Positions 43,471 to 54,164 are shown, counted from the stretch's first letter. The stretch is DNA of 64,000 nt from Ancistrus triradiatus (GCA_025084515.1 JAJAGP010000879.1:208670-272669), one strand, 5' to 3'. Notes: generated from the letters alone by a model not told the origin. Program-made: numbers and translations.

Positions 43471-43735
43471 GGTGTTAATGTGGAATCGGCTCCTCTATGA
43501 TACAGTACAGACTATATTAAACTCATCAGTTCATAATCCATGTAACTTATAATAGATTTGTTGAACATATCCCCACCATAAATCAGGGAGCTCCTGTATA
43601 ATACAGCTCCATTAATGCATACAATGCCTTATACAGTGTGGATTTTCTGGGGGTCTGGAATGGATACATTATTCCTTATGGGGAACAATTGTTCAGCACT
43701 AGTCATTTGTGGTTCTCAACAATCCTAAGATAACA

Positions 43736-44580
43736 ATGTAATTAAAAAAAGACTTGAATTAGGCATGTGAGACAGAACAAGCTTTGAACTGGACTTTTTG
43801 AGAAATGCAGACTTCCTGCTGGCTTTGCTTGTCTGCCTTGGATGGCCATTAAATCATGTTGTGACTGAAAGCGATGTCTGCTTACTTACCCTCTTCTACT
43901 CCTGCCTCAAACTGCACACCAACTCGACCCAGAGATTAAGATTTTGGGCAGAACCCACTATGGCGGAGGCAAGAAAAGAAGAAAAATAAGCACTGAATCA
44001 CAGAGGAGCTGGCTTTTTCGGGCATTTTCCATTCCCATAATGTCAGAAGCTTTTATTTGGTAGTCAAAGAAGAGAGAAATGAATGCTGATGCCCTGTAGC
44101 ATTTTCTCTGCTTTTATTGTAAAGGATATTTATAGTCAGTCTGAGGGACTCCAACTGTCCTGAAACTTTATAATCTTCCTTTCTTGATCTAATTATGCTG
44201 TCATGTATTGGTTAAATTATAGCTTTCATTTCCTTCTTTCCGACATGGAGTCATGGCATCTTAAGGACACTCAGTCATTGAGCTTCTAGTTGAAAGTGAA
44301 GCTTCTCTTTAAATTCTTAATACGTTTCCACAAACATCACAAAACATTTATCTAAGCATTTATCTAAACTCTCTTGCCCAGACTGACTTACAGCTATGCT
44401 GGGTTGGATTTACCCAAAAGCATTATAATGTTAAGCACATAAAACTGTGTTTAATAAACCTTTGTGTTTAATACAACTTTCCTAAGATCATATTCTGCAC
44501 TGCTGTGGCTTAGATTTTCCCTTTTCTGGATGTTTTTAGTTTTTGAGTTTAATTAAATATTGATTCTTCCTTACTATATA
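43736..44580. other. anonymous sequence
   Basis: No recognised repeat or gene. A faint SINE-tail-like block (TATCTAAACTCTCTTGCCC...GACTTACAGC) lies at about 44345-44400. Confidence 0.4.
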
Positions 44581-44772
44581 TTTACATTTACAGCATTTAG
44601 CAGACGCCCTTATCCAGAGCGACTTACAGTTGATACAGTCGTACAATCCAAGCAATTTTAGGTTAAGGGTCTTGCTCAAGGACCCAACAGTGCAACTTGG
44701 CAGAGGTGGGATTTGGACCCTTGACCTTCGGGTCCAGAGTCCAGTACCTTAACCGCTAGGCTACCACAGTCA
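44581..44772 (-). repeat. SINE S7
   Basis: Near-complete: rc tail CAGCATTTAGCAGACGCCC, core GGACCCAACAGTGCAACTTG, rc B-box GGATTTGGACCC, rc head CCTTAACCGCTAGGCTACC. Possible short duplication TATATAT on both sides (44575, 44775). Confidence 0.88.
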
Positions 44773-44964
44773 GGTATATATGCAGCACTTTTATCAAAAC
44801 TTCCAGTCTATACAAATAATGATATCCTGCCTTGTCTTATCTTACCTGATCTGTGATTTGATGCATCTGTTGGCTTGTTTGAAACAAATTGCTTAAGCCT
44901 AATCTTTTCTTTTATTGACGTGCATATTGCATCGCAAACATGTTGCAGGATTTATGTAAGACGC
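44773..44964. other. anonymous sequence
   Basis: No recognised feature. Confidence 0.4.
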
Positions 44965-45150
44965 ACAAAGCTGGACCTCCTTCATTAGCTGTTCAAAGCA
45001 GTTCTGCAGCTGGATGAGATGAAACTCTTTAATATTAAATTAATCATCGACTCGTCAGCCATTTGGAAGTCAGATTGTTTAATCTCATGCAGCTTCCAAA
45101 ACGCTTTGAACAGCTTGTGAAGGACAGCTCGTCTCCAAAGTCTACTGAGG
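44965..45150 (-). repeat. imperfect hairpin element, locus 1
   Basis: Left arm 44988-45024 (GCTGTTCAAAGCAGTTCTGC...GAGATGAAAC) pairs with right arm 45077-45114 (GTTTAATCTCATGCAGCTTC...CTTTGAACAGC) around a 52-nt loop. Its reverse complement aligns over about 165 bp with 57030-57205, loop included (shared CTGACTT, CAAATGG, GATGATTAATT). It could be an ancient low-copy hairpin repeat, a duplicated conserved noncoding element, or a hairpin RNA source. No coding frame. Confidence 0.7.
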
Positions 45151-46310
45151 AAGCTCCGTGCACTTCATTTGTTCCATTTCTATAACTAAAGGATACAGAA
45201 GTAACTGACTACTTTTATACACGTTACTGTAAGTGAGTAGTTCATTTTAGTGTACTTTTTAAAGTAGATTTTCCAATCTCTGAGTTTTCTTTCGTACAAG
45301 TATTGTACGTCACTACAATGTAAATCTCATATTTTACTGAGAAAAAAAAGATCGGCAGGAGAAAAAACTGCCAAGAAAAAGGTTCTTTATCATTGCTTGC
45401 TGTAGTCAGGGTCATGGGGGTTTTGTTGCCCCTCCATCCTTTAATGGCCAACCTTCTTAAGGCTACTTCCAGAATGATGGTCAACAACAAGCTTTTTTCT
45501 CTCAAAATCCTTTAGGCAACAGTTTCACGCTGAGATATTCTAAAAGGTTTATGGTTTAATATTTCATTCAGACATCAAGGATTACACGGCGTCTTAACAC
45601 CTGCTTGGAAAAAGCTTTCCCACCGAGTTACGAGTCACGTATTATCCCTTAAGTAGAGCTTTAGGTTTCCAGGTCTGATCGCTTGTAATACTCCTGTCTT
45701 ATGATATGGCCAAAGCCAGCTGTGTTTAAGAGCCAGGTCCTGTTTAAAAACATGACTGAACACCAGCTTAATCAGGCCTTGGGTATTTTGAGAAACTAAA
45801 AGCTCTAGTCAAAACGTCTCACTGAGATACGATTACTTTAAAGATACAAAAGCTTTTGGCAAGCTTGGCCCAGTAAATCACACGACGATAATTCAGCATC
45901 TTATCATCCGAGCTAATTAAGATAATCTAATAGCACTTGTTAGATCCAGTGAAAGCCTCTTATCATCAATAGTCCTTTTGATTTTGTTTGTTTCTAACTC
46001 TCCTGGGATAAATTCCCCTGCCAATTAGGCACAGGAATGCTGGATGAAATATATCACAATACTGTGGCACTTCAGCCCGGGGGAAACTCAGTCTAAGTAT
46101 CTAGAGTCATAGAACACATTATAGATTTAGTCAGTGTTCTGATTAAATAGCACAAACACAATCAGTCATTCAATTAAAAGTTAACACACAATAAAAGAAA
46201 ATAAAAGGAACAAAAAGAATGAGCAAAACACTTAAATTGGATTGAGTTTCATCTGCAATGAATTGGCAACCCTGCCAAGTCAATGATAAAGGTGTTGGGA
46301 GATTTTTGGT
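45151..46310. other. anonymous, possibly conserved noncoding sequence
   Basis: No transposon motifs seen. 45650-46110 is dense in homeodomain-like cores (GAGCTAATTAAGATAATC, CCAATTAGGC) and other tidy non-repetitive sequence. Conservation cannot be judged from one genome. 46250-46310 leads into the minisatellite. Confidence 0.4.
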
Positions 46311-47450
46311 GGCTAGGGGAGAAGCTACAGAAGGCTATCGCCGGCTAGGGGAGAAGCTACAGAAGGCTATCGCCGGCTAGGGGAGAAGCTACAGAAGGCT
46401 ATCGCCGGCTAGGGGAGAAGCTACAGAAGGCTATCGCCGGCTAGGGGAGAAGCTACCGAAGGCTATCGCCGGCTAGGGAGAAGCTACAGAAGGCTATCGC
46501 CGGCTGAGGGGGAAAGCTATAGAAGGCTAACGCCGGCTGAGGGGGGGAAGCTACAGAAGGCTATCGCCGGCTAGGGGAGAAGACACAGAAGGCTATCGCC
46601 GGCTGAGGGGAAAAGCTACAGAAGCTATCGCCGGCTAGAGGAGAAGCTACAGAAGGCTATCGCCGGCTGGGGGGGGAAGCTACAGAAGGCTATCGCCGGC
46701 TAGGGGAGAAGACACAGAAGGCTATCGCCGGCTGGGGGGAAAGCTACAGAAAGCTATCGCCGGCTAGAGGAGAAGATACAGAAGGCTATCGCCGGCTGGG
46801 GGAAAAGATACAGAAGGCTATCGCCGGCTGGGAAAAGATACAGAGAGGCTATCGCCGGCTGGGGGAGAAGATACAGAAGGCTATCGCCGGCTGGGGGGAG
46901 AAGATACAGAAGGCTATCGCCGGCTCGGGGGGGGAGAAGATACAGAAGGCTATCGCCGGCTGGGGGAGAAGATACAGAAGGCTAATCGCCGGCTGGGGGA
47001 GAAGATACAGAAGGCTATCGCCGGCTGGGGGAGAAGATACAGAAGGCTATCGCCGGCTGGGGGAGAAGATACAGAAAGGCTATCGCCGGCTGGGGAGAAG
47101 ATACAGAAGGCTATCGCCGGCTGGGGGAGAAGATACAGAAGGCTATCGCCGGGCTGGGGGAGAAGATACAGAAGGCTATCGCCGGCTGGGGAGAAGATAC
47201 AGAAGGCTATCGCCAGCTGGGGGAGAAAAGCTACAGAAGGCTATCGCCGGCTGGGGGAGAAAGCTACAGAAGGCTATCGCCGGCTGGGGGAGAAAGCTAC
47301 AGAAGGCTATCGCCGGCTGGGGGAGAAGATACAGAAGGCTATCGCCGGCTGGGGGAGAAGATACAGAAGGCTATCGCCGGCTAGGGGAGAAGATACAGAA
47401 GGCTATCGCCGCTAGGGGAGAAGATACAGAAGGCTATCGCCAGCTAGGGA
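46311..47450. repeat. 32-bp minisatellite array
   Basis: About 36 tandem copies of a 32-bp unit, GGCTAGGGGAGAAGCTACAG plus AAGGCTATCGCC. Units at the left carry CTAGGGG and AAGCTACAG; most to the right carry CTGGGGG and AAGATACAG; a few CTACAG units return near 47230-47310. Small insertions and deletions in the G run are frequent. The GCTATCGCC/TAGC vocabulary resembles the TAGCC repeats in the LTR at 15820-16110. It is continuous with LTR-like DNA on the right. Confidence 0.95.
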
Positions 47451-47913
47451 AGCTATGGCTAAGAGAAGCTAAACAACCGCATACCCACAGAGCAACATAA
47501 ATACAGCAATAACCAAAAAAGTCACAGAGCGGTCGCAGCTGCAGAGCCGTATGATGGCAAGGACCACGAGCGCAGAGTCCAACGGACCTAACTGCGAGAA
47601 AAAGGGGTAAAACTCCAGAGCATGTTCAAAAGGCAAAGGTAATTCTATATGCAGCGAAAATCCAGGATAATCCAGTAAGTGAGGCAGACAAAGTAAAGTC
47701 CTTCACGATACCCAAAGGTGAGTAAGTCAATGCTCCCACAATGAGCAGTGAAAAACGTTCAACTTAAATAGCGTTCACAATCAACCAAAACACATTTCAG
47801 GTGCGGGTGCGGCCATCTTGGGTCCTGCGGTGAATTGTGGGAGATGTAGTCCGCACCCGCACTCACCATAAACAAATAAAAAGAAAACAGAGGGCAGGGC
47901 ACGGCCCCTAACA
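47451..47913 (-). mobile_element. LTR-like segment beside the minisatellite
   Basis: Read on the minus strand it would start TGTTAGGGGCCGTGCCC at 47913. It contains a ZNF143-like GACTACATCTCCCACAATTC (47835-47854), a YY1-like CAAGATGGCC (about 47812) and a GCGGACTACATCTCCC context, then runs into GCTA-rich DNA and the 32-bp array. The far terminus and a target duplication were not found, so the LTR call is inference. Confidence 0.4.
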
Positions 47914-47939
47914 GCAACACTTTCCAAAAAAAGTACATT

Positions 47940-48130
47940 TTGCTTTATTATAATAATCATGATTTGGTACAAAAGCAGCATCCACGAAGAGAGTCTTTGA
48001 GGAGCAAATATGGGCAGAGAATCTCCAGTTTGTCACCAGATGCATGCAGAAATATTGAAATGTTTAAAAACAATGTTCCTCAAAAAATGGCAATCTACTA
48101 TTTAAAGAATGGAGGTTCGTTTAAGCTGCT
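47940..48130 (+). mobile_element. Tc1-G 5' fragment
   Basis: ATAATCATGATTTGGTACAA, AGCAGCATCCACGAAGAG, GAATCTCCAGTTTGTCACC, AAACAATGTTCCTCAAAAAA: the leader and start of the Tc1-G transposase. Lacks ends. Confidence 0.75.
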
Positions 48131-48164
48131 AAATGTCAAGAATACCTCTAAAATTCAGAAATAG

Positions 48165-49095
48165 CCTGAAATAGAATCCACAACCAAGGACCTGGAGATA
48201 AGAACAGACCCAGTATCGTTCGAAGTGGTAAATAAAGCTGTAGCCAGCATCAAACATAACAAATCTCCAGGATGTATCCATCTCATCACCCCAGAACCAC
48301 TCGAGTATGGTAGAGATGAAGTCTGTGAAATACTGCACAAGATCTGTAACGACGAATATGAAAAGGAAATGTCCAGGCACAACCCTGATGTATCTCAACA
48401 CTAAAGTATGAAACGAAATCGTTCTACATCGAATTAAAGGCACAACTGATTTCACGCTTGGGGTCAGTCCAGGCAGCTTCAGGTAAAACAGAGCCTACAC
48501 AGATCAAGTTCACATCCTGAGGTCCATAAATGAAGGCAGTAAAGAAAGAACTTGCTGCTGTATATATAATGAATAGACTTTCAAAAAGTGTTCAGTGTTT
48601 GGGATGTAATGACAGCCCTGAAAAGATAGTCAAGCTATTCAAGCCATTCTTATTCAGGAAGGCCATAGTCGATGGGAAGCAAACGGAGTTTAGCTTCAGT
48701 TAAGGCCAAGGAAGCAGAAAAGGAACATTGTGAAAAAGGAGGCCCAGGCTTATAACACGCCTGAGTGAAGGTTCTGGACGCCTCAAAAATCAATATTCGA
48801 TCTGGTCTTTGCAGACGATATAGCGCTACTTGAAGATACGTTTGAAAGAGCCACGAGAACAGCTATCTAACACAGCTAGAAAAGCAAAAAAGAGGTTAGC
48901 TTAAACATAAATATCAAAGGCTGACACACTAACCCACCAAATAGACCTACACAGGAGCATCACACTAGGACAAAGAGTAGAGGCGGTGGATAACTTCAAA
49001 GTACTTAGGATCTGTGGTTCTTTTGAGTGAAATGGATACAAGTGTTCAAAAAGGCCAAGCATAACAAAAATCTGATCAACTTGGTTTCTCATTGT
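48165..49095 (+). mobile_element. LINE reverse transcriptase remnant (RTE/jockey-like)
   Basis: Plus-strand translation yields, across several frames, VNKAVASIKHNKSPGC and ITPEPLEYG (the NNKAPG...TPELLKYG block), a TDQVHILRS-like piece, then IFDLVFADDIALLEDT, which contains the FADD catalytic box, and a later VDNFKVLRICGS (cf. F-K-YLG). Many stops and frameshifts. The clade cannot be fixed; the order of blocks suggests RTE- or jockey-like. The minus frames 48129-48455 are shadows. Confidence 0.7.
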
Positions 49096-49104
49096 TATTC
49101 ATTC

Positions 49105-50580
49105 CAGAAGGCTTGTCGAGAACCATAAACGACGAGTACGGAGCAAATATTTCCCATAAGGAATAATATAAACTTAAAAAAAAAGATTCAGTTCCAGACC
49201 CCCAGAAAATCCACATTATATGCATTAATGGAGTTGTACTGTACAGGTGCTCCCTGATTTATGAGGGGGATATGTTGAACAAATCAATCATAAGTTAAAT
49301 GGATCATGAACTGACCAGTTTAGTATATTCTGTACTGTATCACAGAGGAGCCGATTACACATGAACACTTACATTAACCTACAGCTACCCAAAATCATGA
49401 ACACAAAGTGTAACGATGCGGTGCGTGGAGAAACAGGGCTCAGACGAATGCACGGTTACAGTAAAATTAAACAGTTTATTTAACAAAGGACTCCCCAGGA
49501 GACAGAGTGTGAACACCATTGGAATAAAGGACACAAATGAAAAATCACCACGACAACCAAGAAACAATGACAATAAATAATCAATACTAATAAACATAGG
49601 AGGGAAAACCCAAACAAACCGAGAAGAACACAGCTGACTTAGAAGCTAGGGGAACACAGGGCGAATAGGGAGGAAAGCTTACGCCGGACGGGGATGGCTA
49701 AAGAGGCTAGTGGTGAGTTACGGAGGAAAAACGCGAAGCCGCGGAGGAAAGCCAAAAGCCACGAAAGCTATACCGGCTACTATGCTAATGCCGGCCTGAA
49801 TGAAAACACAAAGCGGGTGGAGCCTCAAACAAAAACAATAGATAGCAGCGGATGCAGCCGCTGGCACAAAAGAGGCAACGGACGCAGCTGCACACCAAAC
49901 CGGGCAGGCGGAGCCGCAACACAATGTCCAGGAACGCACGGAACAACAAGGCTACTAACCAGGTAAGTCCAGAGACAAAATAATCCAGCAGACGGGACCA
50001 CAACAGAAGGCAATCCAGACCTGAGGGAACCGCACCAAACGCTCGGGAGAACCGAGATAATGCTACTGCGATAGCGCTTGGGAAAGCGGAGCACATAAAG
50101 AGCTCCGTCCGGTTATACACGTTAGGCCAGTAATCAACAACAACAAAGCCCAGGTTCTGGCCGCCGATCGTGACACAAAGCTTATTTTATAATAAAGTGT
50201 TGAAAAATCTCATGTCATTTAGTGAATAATGGATTGAAAGTGAACAGTAAAAGCAAAGCATTTACTCTATTGATGAACTCAGGGCACTGGCTGCTAATTC
50301 TAACTGCAGCCTGTGTTTCCTTTTGGTTTGCTGTCATTACTGTCATCTTAGGACTCATGAAGATTTATTTGTACTAAGAATACAGTACTGTAGATGTAGA
50401 ACTAAAAAAAACACAATAAACACAGCGGAGATCTTCACTGAGCGAGAGATATTGTGAATCTGAATCACTGTATCACTGTATACTGAATTGTGCATCATGA
50501 ATCATGAATCAAGTTTCAACTGAAACCTCGTACAGGTTTAAGCAAGTGCGTCAAAATGCGTAGAGAACCGAGGCAGTACT
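49105..50580 (-). repeat. Rep-H copy 3, split by a solo LTR
   Basis: Minus orientation. Right of the LTR: CATTTAGTGAATAATGGATT, AATCATGAATCAAGTTTCAAC, AGAACCGAGGCAGTACT (decayed terminus). Left of it: GTTCCAGACCCCCAGAAAAT, GTGCTCCCTGATTTATGAGG, ACTGACCAGTTTAGTATATTC, CTACCCAAAATCATGAACAC. Together about 0.7 kb, as in copy 1. Confidence 0.8.
49404..50180 (-). mobile_element. solo LTR with CAAAG target duplication
   Basis: LTR 49409-50175 (767 bp) begins TGTAACGATGCGG and ends CCGATCGTGACA in plus orientation, flanked by CAAAG at 49404-49408 and 50176-50180. Read on the minus strand it has TGTCACGATCGGCGG at its start, a GTTAAATAAACTG polyadenylation-like site (about 49478) and an R-U5 end rich in CT. 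No interior is present, the usual product of LTR-LTR recombination. Its U3 is G+C-richer than the surroundings and includes CACTAGCCTCTTTAGCC. Frames inside it are not genes. Confidence 0.9.
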
Positions 50581-51199
50581 ATATACACAGGACACCTCAG
50601 ACGGTTCTGTTGTAAACAGCTGTAAAAAACTCAAATCTAAACGTTGTCCAAAAGACATATTATATACGGGAATTTAGACGTAGCTCACGGTGAGTTTGAA
50701 CTGTTAATAATCCTGAGGGAAGTGTGGTGGCTCTAAACACTCAATTGCTCGGACTGAATCAGTGGTAAGTTGCTCTGGACCAGGACATCTGCTAAATGAC
50801 TAAACCCAATACAAGTACAATCCAAACTCTGTATTATTACGCACATTTTTCACATTGTAACCCAGCTTTTTCACGTACGAGGCTTCCCCTCCCTCGCACA
50901 CAGCAAATCGTTTCTACATGTGACACCTGCAAGGCAAAAGGAACTGCTATGAAAACTAGGCATGACCAGACTTTTTCATGTAGGATATAATTTGCTCAGT
51001 TGGATTCAATCCATTTATACAGGTTTACTTAGCAGCTCCTCTGACTCAGGGGTAACAGCCAGCTGCTGGATCAGCAGTTCGTCAGAACCTGAGCTTGCTG
51101 TATATATTTAAAGCAAGGGTCCTGAAGCTCGCTTCTATAACTCTGCCCTCTAGCTCCAGATACTCAATGACTCAGACACCTCCAGACAGGCTCATTTAC
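50581..51199. other. anonymous sequence with old SINE remnant
   Basis: A degenerate SINE (GTGTGGTGGCTCTAAACAC, CAATTGCTCGGACTG, GTTGCTCTGGACCAGGACAT) lies at about 50722-50803. Nothing else recognised. Confidence 0.45.
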
Positions 51200-52400
51200 C
51201 AAAACACATTAATGCACCCAGATAGAAATATGTGGGATTTCTGCAAAACTCAGCTTGCAGTTCTGTTTCAGGTGGATATGTAAACGATTACAGGTGTTGT
51301 CTGATTAGACACTGGATCTTGCCACAAGAGGGCATAAAAGTGCTTCCCCGCTGCCCTATAAAAAGGCACTCAGAGGCTAATTTTGGGTAATATACCTCTT
51401 GCTGAGAGATCGTTGACTGCTAGACATGCCTCCACGATGTACTTGAAGACATTTTGTCCAGTTGACAGACATTGAGAGGGGGGGAATCATTGGACTGAGA
51501 GAAGCAGGATGGATATTTCGACAAATTGCCCACCAACTAGACTTTTCTTATGAACAAGCTCTGGACGGTCCAGATAGACCACCAGTAGAGAGGATCGTTT
51601 GATCCACTAACAACCACAAGCAGCTCCCACAGTTTCATTATCCACCATCCAGACACACTTGGCACCTTCAATACACACCCCTGTCTCTGTCCGGACCATT
51701 TTCAGTTGCTTAGCAGAAGGAAATTTGTTGTCACAGTGCCCATTAGGTGTTCTGCTGTTGATAACCAGCCACCATCATCTTTATTTGCAGTGGTATCATT
51801 AATGAGAATCCTGGACTGCTATCGACTGGAACCATATCGTCTTTAGCGACGAATCCAGGTTGCTAAAGGTCGGGTTCATCAGAGCAAAACACTGCCCCAA
51901 CTGCTGGTGTGATGATATGGGGAGCCATTGCATATGGCAATTGGTCACCCCTAGTAGTGATACGAGGGACACTAACAACTCAGCCATATGTGCAGGACAT
52001 CCTTCAGCCACATGTGTTGCCTATCATGTCAGAGTTTCCAACTGGCATTTTTCAGCACGATAATCACCCACACACAGCAAGGGTTTCCCAGGAATGTCTC
52101 CACCAGATTGTGACATTTCCTTGGCCTGCCTGGTTGCCAGATGTATCATTAATCAAACATTTATGGGACCAGTTGGGTTGCCAGCTTTGCCAACCTACAA
52201 GTGTGCAGAATCTACAGGCCCAGCTACAACATATGTGGGCAAATGTATTGCAAGATACCATACAGAACCTGTTTGCCTCCAGTGTCCAACCGGATCTCAT
52301 CTTGTATCCAGGCTAGTGGTGGCCTAACATGGTAACTAGAGCCTCTTTGTAGTTTCTACAGTTGTCTTCAATAAACTTATGCTTTCACTCTAATATTGTA
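51200..52400 (+). mobile_element. Tc1-A element, degenerate but longest copy
   Basis: Left region GCACCCAGATAGAAATATG and TCTGATTAGACACTGGATC. A start at 51426 opens MPPRC, then a stop, then HFVQLTDIERGGIIGLREAG, the N-terminal helix-turn-helix. IVFSDESR (Asp codon 51848) gives the first catalytic residue. An open frame from 51909 carries FQHDNHPHTARVSQECL (second Asp, about 52059) and DVSLIKHLWDQLG, where the third acidic residue is Lys (52155-52157). The terminal repeats are decayed. Overlapping frames on both strands are shadows. Confidence 0.85.
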
Positions 52401-52952
52401 ATCACATATATCATCATTACATTCATACATATAAAGTTTCCCTTGATCCCAACAACATCTGCTTGGTGAGTTTTTTTTAGCGGACTATAATGAGCTGGCA
52501 GTGTGCATGATGAGGAAGATGTTTTGAATTCTACTGAAGCTCATGCGATGAACAATAGTTTTATCTCTGCACCAAACACAGACGTACTTATTGATCTTAT
52601 TTGAAATTACACGCCACACCAGACAGAGTGAGACGGTGGAGATTTATTTGCTATAAATGTGATTAGAAAGTCCAGACATAAAAGAAATACAGTTTTATTC
52701 AAGATCCGCTACATGAATCAAAATGAGATGCTCAAACTTTTGCATAAACTTCTTGTGCCTTTATGATATTTCTGTTCAGCAAAGAGACACAGTCGGTAAA
52801 AGAGTCAGGTGAGCAAATATCTCCCCATGTTTGATTAAAATATTAATAAGAATTAATAATACAGGTATGCACCATTAACCCATAAAATTTTTTTGTATTG
52901 GTTCTATAGATATTGAATTCTTTGTTTCAGACATCAGTATGTATTACTACTA
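52401..52952. other. anonymous sequence
   Basis: No recognised feature. Confidence 0.4.
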
Positions 52953-54139
52953 CAGTGGTGCTTGAAAGTTTGTGAACCCTTTAGATTTTTTTTTTTACCT
53001 AAAACATCATCAGATTTTCACACAAGTCCTAAATTCAAGACCATTGTTACCCTCCCCAGGAGTGGTCGACCAACAAAGATCACTCCAAGAGCAAGGCGTG
53101 TAATAGTTGGCGAGGTCACAAAGGTCCGCAGGGTAACTTCTAAGCAACTGAAGGCCTCTCTCACATTGGCTAATGTTAATGTTCATGAGTCCACCATCAG
53201 AAGAACACTGAAACAACAATGGTGTGCATGGCAGGGCTGCAAGGAGAAAGCCACTGCTCTCCAAAAAAGAACATTGCTGCTCATCTGCAGTTTGCTAAAG
53301 ATCACGTGGACAAGCCAAAAGACTATTGGAAGAATGTTTTGTGGACGGATGAGACCAAAATAGAACTTTTTGGTTAAAAAAAAAGCGTTATATTTGGAGA
53401 AAGAAAAACACTGCATTCCAGCATAAGAAAGAACCTTATCCCATCTGTGAAAACATGGTGGGTGGTAGTATCATGGTTTGGGCCTGTTTTGCTGCATCTG
53501 GGCAGGACGGCTTGCCATCACTGATGGAAAAACAATGAATTCTGAATGATATCAGATAATTCTAAAGGAAAAATATCAGGAACATCTGTCTATGAATTGA
53601 ATCTCAAGAGAAGGTGGGTCATGCAGCAAGACAACGACCCTAAGCACACAAGCCGTTCTACCAAAGAATGGTTACAGAAGAATAAAGTTCATGTTTTGGA
53701 ATGGCCAAGTCAAAGTCCTGACCTTAATTCAATAGACATGTTGTGGAAGGACCTGAAGCGAGCAGTTAATGTGAGGAAACCCACCAACATCCCAGAGCTG
53801 AAGCTGTTCTGTACGGAGGAATGGGCTAAAATTCCTCCAAGCCGGTGTGCAGGACTGATCAACAGTTACAGGAAACGTTTTGTTGCAGCTATTGCTGCAC
53901 GGGGGGGTCACACCAGATACTGAAAGCAAAGGTTCACATACTTTTGCCACTCTGTAATATTGGATCATTTTCCTCAATAAAAAAAATACAGACCAAGTAT
54001 AATATTTGTGTCTCATTTGTTTAACTGGGTTCTCTTTATCTACTTTTAGGACTTGTGTGAAAATCTGATGATGTTTAGGTCATATTTATGCAGAAATATA
54101 GAACATTCTAAAAGGTTCCCAAACTTTCAAGCACCACTG
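52953..54139 (+). mobile_element. Tc1-B element, near full length
   Basis: TA-flanked (52951-52952, 54140-54141) with terminal repeats CAGTGGTGCTTGAAAGTTTG / CAAACTTTCAAGCACCACTG. The right end keeps about 200 bp of terminal region (TTCACATACTTTTGCCACTC, TAACTGGGTTCTCTTTATC); the matching left region is mostly deleted. It contains a nearly complete but frameshifted transposase. By length and ends it is the best preserved transposon in the window. Confidence 0.93.
53041..53926 (+). pseudogene. Tc1-B transposase pseudogene
   Basis: Would cut and paste the element at TA sites. Residues visible: SGRPTKITPRARRVIVGEV and ASLTLANVNVHESTIRRTL (second half of the paired-like DNA-binding domain); after an extra A near 53210 the next frame gives LWTDETKIELFG, then a stop. 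The last part is open from 53546: QQDNDPKHTSRSTKEWLQ ... SPDLNSIDMLWKDLK. The second Asp and the third acidic position are 34 residues apart (DD34 spacing), but the third is Asp rather than the usual Glu. The N-terminal helix-turn-helix is deleted, and there are at least two frame disruptions; inactive. Confidence 0.85.
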
Positions 54140-54164
54140 TACACTTTCCAGAATACCCTGCATG

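Larger units (their letters stand above)
42504..43735 (+). repeat. Rep-H copy 2, interrupted twice
   Basis: Starts CAGTGGTACCTCGATTCTCG after TA (42502-42503), giving the terminal repeat complementary to the right end of copy 1. Shared blocks: TGTTCCAGCTGAAACTCGAT, GTGTTAATGATTTTGGG, ACAGACTATATTAAACTCAT, GGGGGTCTGGAATGG. It contains a Tc1-B fragment (42675-43060) and an LTR-like fragment (43220-43470), so it predates both or acquired them by rearrangement. The right terminus is decayed. Confidence 0.75.

Noticed and set aside
46311..47450. CRISPR-like array appearance
   Set aside because: Direct 32-bp tandem repeats without unique spacers, in a eukaryotic repeat context; a minisatellite.
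49694..50120. Several overlapping frames on both strands
   Set aside because: All inside the solo LTR; G+C-rich LTR DNA has few stops.
52951..54141. Intact, active Tc1 transposon
   Set aside because: Termini are good, but the transposase has an extra base, in-frame stops, a deleted N-terminal part and a changed catalytic residue.
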